From: DAIDKA01 sp963708865
Lineage (GTDB): Bacteria; Pseudomonadota; Gammaproteobacteria; Steroidobacterales; Steroidobacteraceae
DNA: 64,000 nucleotides
NCBI GenBank assembly: GCA_963708865.1
Contig: CAVPUC010000008.1
Location: forward strand, 682,001 to 746,000
Reading direction: 5' to 3'
Below are positions 63,260 through 64,000 of this stretch, piece by piece (within the stretch, counting starts at the first letter, position 1; every line of letters begins with the position of its first letter). A program made the translations under genes and the position numbers. The notes under the pieces are model-generated. The model was not told the origin of the DNA and searched no databases. It saw nothing but the letters and a program-made list of their open reading frames with translations.

Positions 63260-64000
63260 TCAGAACAGGTCGATCGGATCCACATCCAGCGCCCAGCGCA
63301 CCTGCCGGGCGCCGGGCAGCGCTGCGATCTGTTCCAGCCAGGTGCCCAACAGACGATGCAGCGCGGTCCGATCAGCACTCTCCAGCAACAGCTGCGAATG
63401 ATAGCGGCCGGCGCGTTTGGCCATGGCGGCCGGAACCGGCCCCAGCAGTTTGACGGCACGCGGTGAGCCCGCGAGCCGTCGGGCCTCGGTGAGAAATTCC
63501 AGCGCGGCGGCGGCGCTGGGGGCCGAAGCGCGCACCACCGCGAGACGACTGAAGGGCGGCCACGCGGAAGCCGCCCGTTCCGCGAGCGCCGCGCGCGCGA
63601 AGCCATCGTAGCCATCGCTCACCAGTGTCTGCAGCAGCGGATGTTCGGGGTACGCGGTTTGAATGAGTACCTCGCCGGCGCGGCTGCCGCGCCCGGCTCG
63701 GCCTGCGACCTGGACGATGGTCTGCGCGAGCCGCTCGGCTGCGCGAAAGTCGGTGCTGAAGAGCCCCTGGTCCGCATTGAGCACCACCACCAGCGTCATG
63801 TTCTGAAAGTCATGGCCCTTGGTGATCATCTGCGTGCCGACCAGGATGCGCGCCGCGCCGCTGTTGATGCTGTGCAGGGCGGCAGCCATGTCGCCCTGGC
63901 CGCGCACCACGTCACGATCCACCCGCACCAAAGCGTGCTGCGGAAACAGCTCCCGCAAACGCTCCTCGACCCGTTCGGTGCCCTGGCCCACCGGGCGCAG
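63260..64000 (-). CDS. priA: Primosomal protein N' PriA (C-terminal part, start beyond window)
   Basis: The frame is open to the right edge, so only the last 247 residues are visible. They contain GTQMITKGHDFQNMTLVVVL (helicase motif V) and RLAQTIVQVAGRAGRGSRAG (motif VI), followed by the PriA C-terminal domain ending WALDVDPIDLF. PriA restarts replication forks. It lies upstream of argS on the same strand with a 45-bp gap, a usual order in gammaproteobacteria. Confidence 0.95.
   Translation of the reverse strand: MRPVGQGTERVEERLRELFPQHALVRVDRDVVRGQGDMAAALHSINSGAARILVGTQMITKGHDFQNMTLVVVLNADQGLFSTDFRAAERLAQTIVQVAGRAGRGSRAGEVLIQTAYPEHPLLQTLVSDGYDGFARAALAERAASAWPPFSRLAVVRASAPSAAAALEFLTEARRLAGSPRAVKLLGPVPAAMAKRAGRYHSQLLLESADRTALHRLLGTWLEQIAALPGARQVRWALDVDPIDLF

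Overview
The window is one continuous stretch of a high-GC proteobacterial chromosome, almost wall-to-wall coding. Gene order points to a gammaproteobacterium: lysM-(dprA)-smg-topA divergent from def-fmt-rsmB-DUF4390-ntrY/ntrX, then argS next to a SPOR gene and priA. My guess is the Xanthomonadales/Nevskiales/Steroidobacter side, but this is inference from gene content only. No rRNA, tRNA or CRISPR array was seen, and no gene-free stretch exceeds about 200 bases.

Layout. 1-5.6 kb: the start of rimO, small unknown genes, a methyltransferase and two tandem Npt1/Npt2-type carriers. 5.8-17.0 kb: one same-strand run with GlcG/HbpS-like protein, CtaG, a caa3-type oxidase (coxB-coxA-coxC plus a small membrane protein) and a XoxF-type quinoprotein alcohol dehydrogenase with its cytochrome c (XoxG) and binding protein (XoxJ). 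Together they look like a complete short electron chain: lanthanide alcohol dehydrogenase, then cytochrome c, then cytochrome oxidase. xoxJ is split by an IS66-family element (13903-16643) with matching inverted repeats and a perfect 8-bp target duplication. 17.0-21.3 kb: EmrB-EmrA-NodT efflux operon. 21.4-27.6 kb: BON-domain protein, glycine-zipper protein, a pseudo-receiver/Ser-Thr kinase, a receiver-TM-TonB protein and GspB/GspA. 27.6-32.7 kb: dinB, DUF4399, fadE and mdh. 32.8-38.8 kb: a YtrA-type GntR regulator with an ABC-2 exporter, followed by an Mla-type lipid transport operon. 38.8-48.8 kb: a PLD-like protein, GGDEF-EAL protein, HD protein, prlC, gor, aroE and rlmJ. 48.8-64 kb: topA, smg, a dprA remnant, lysM, def, fmt, rsmB, DUF4390, ntrY/ntrX, SPOR, argS and the start-less 3' part of priA.

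Caution on the sequence itself. From 6.3 to 17 kb nearly every gene except coxB, tnpA and tnpB changes reading frame many times. Conserved motifs are kept on both sides of each break, and most breaks are gains or losses of one G or C. Single breaks of the same kind occur in nodT, the TonB protein, fadE, the GGDEF-EAL gene, prlC and argS; gspB has two and the BON gene three. This pattern fits uncorrected indels in a draft assembly better than real decay, so I annotate those genes by reconstructing the frame and say so in each entry. The split of xoxJ by the IS element and the loss of most of dprA are different in kind and look like real rearrangements.
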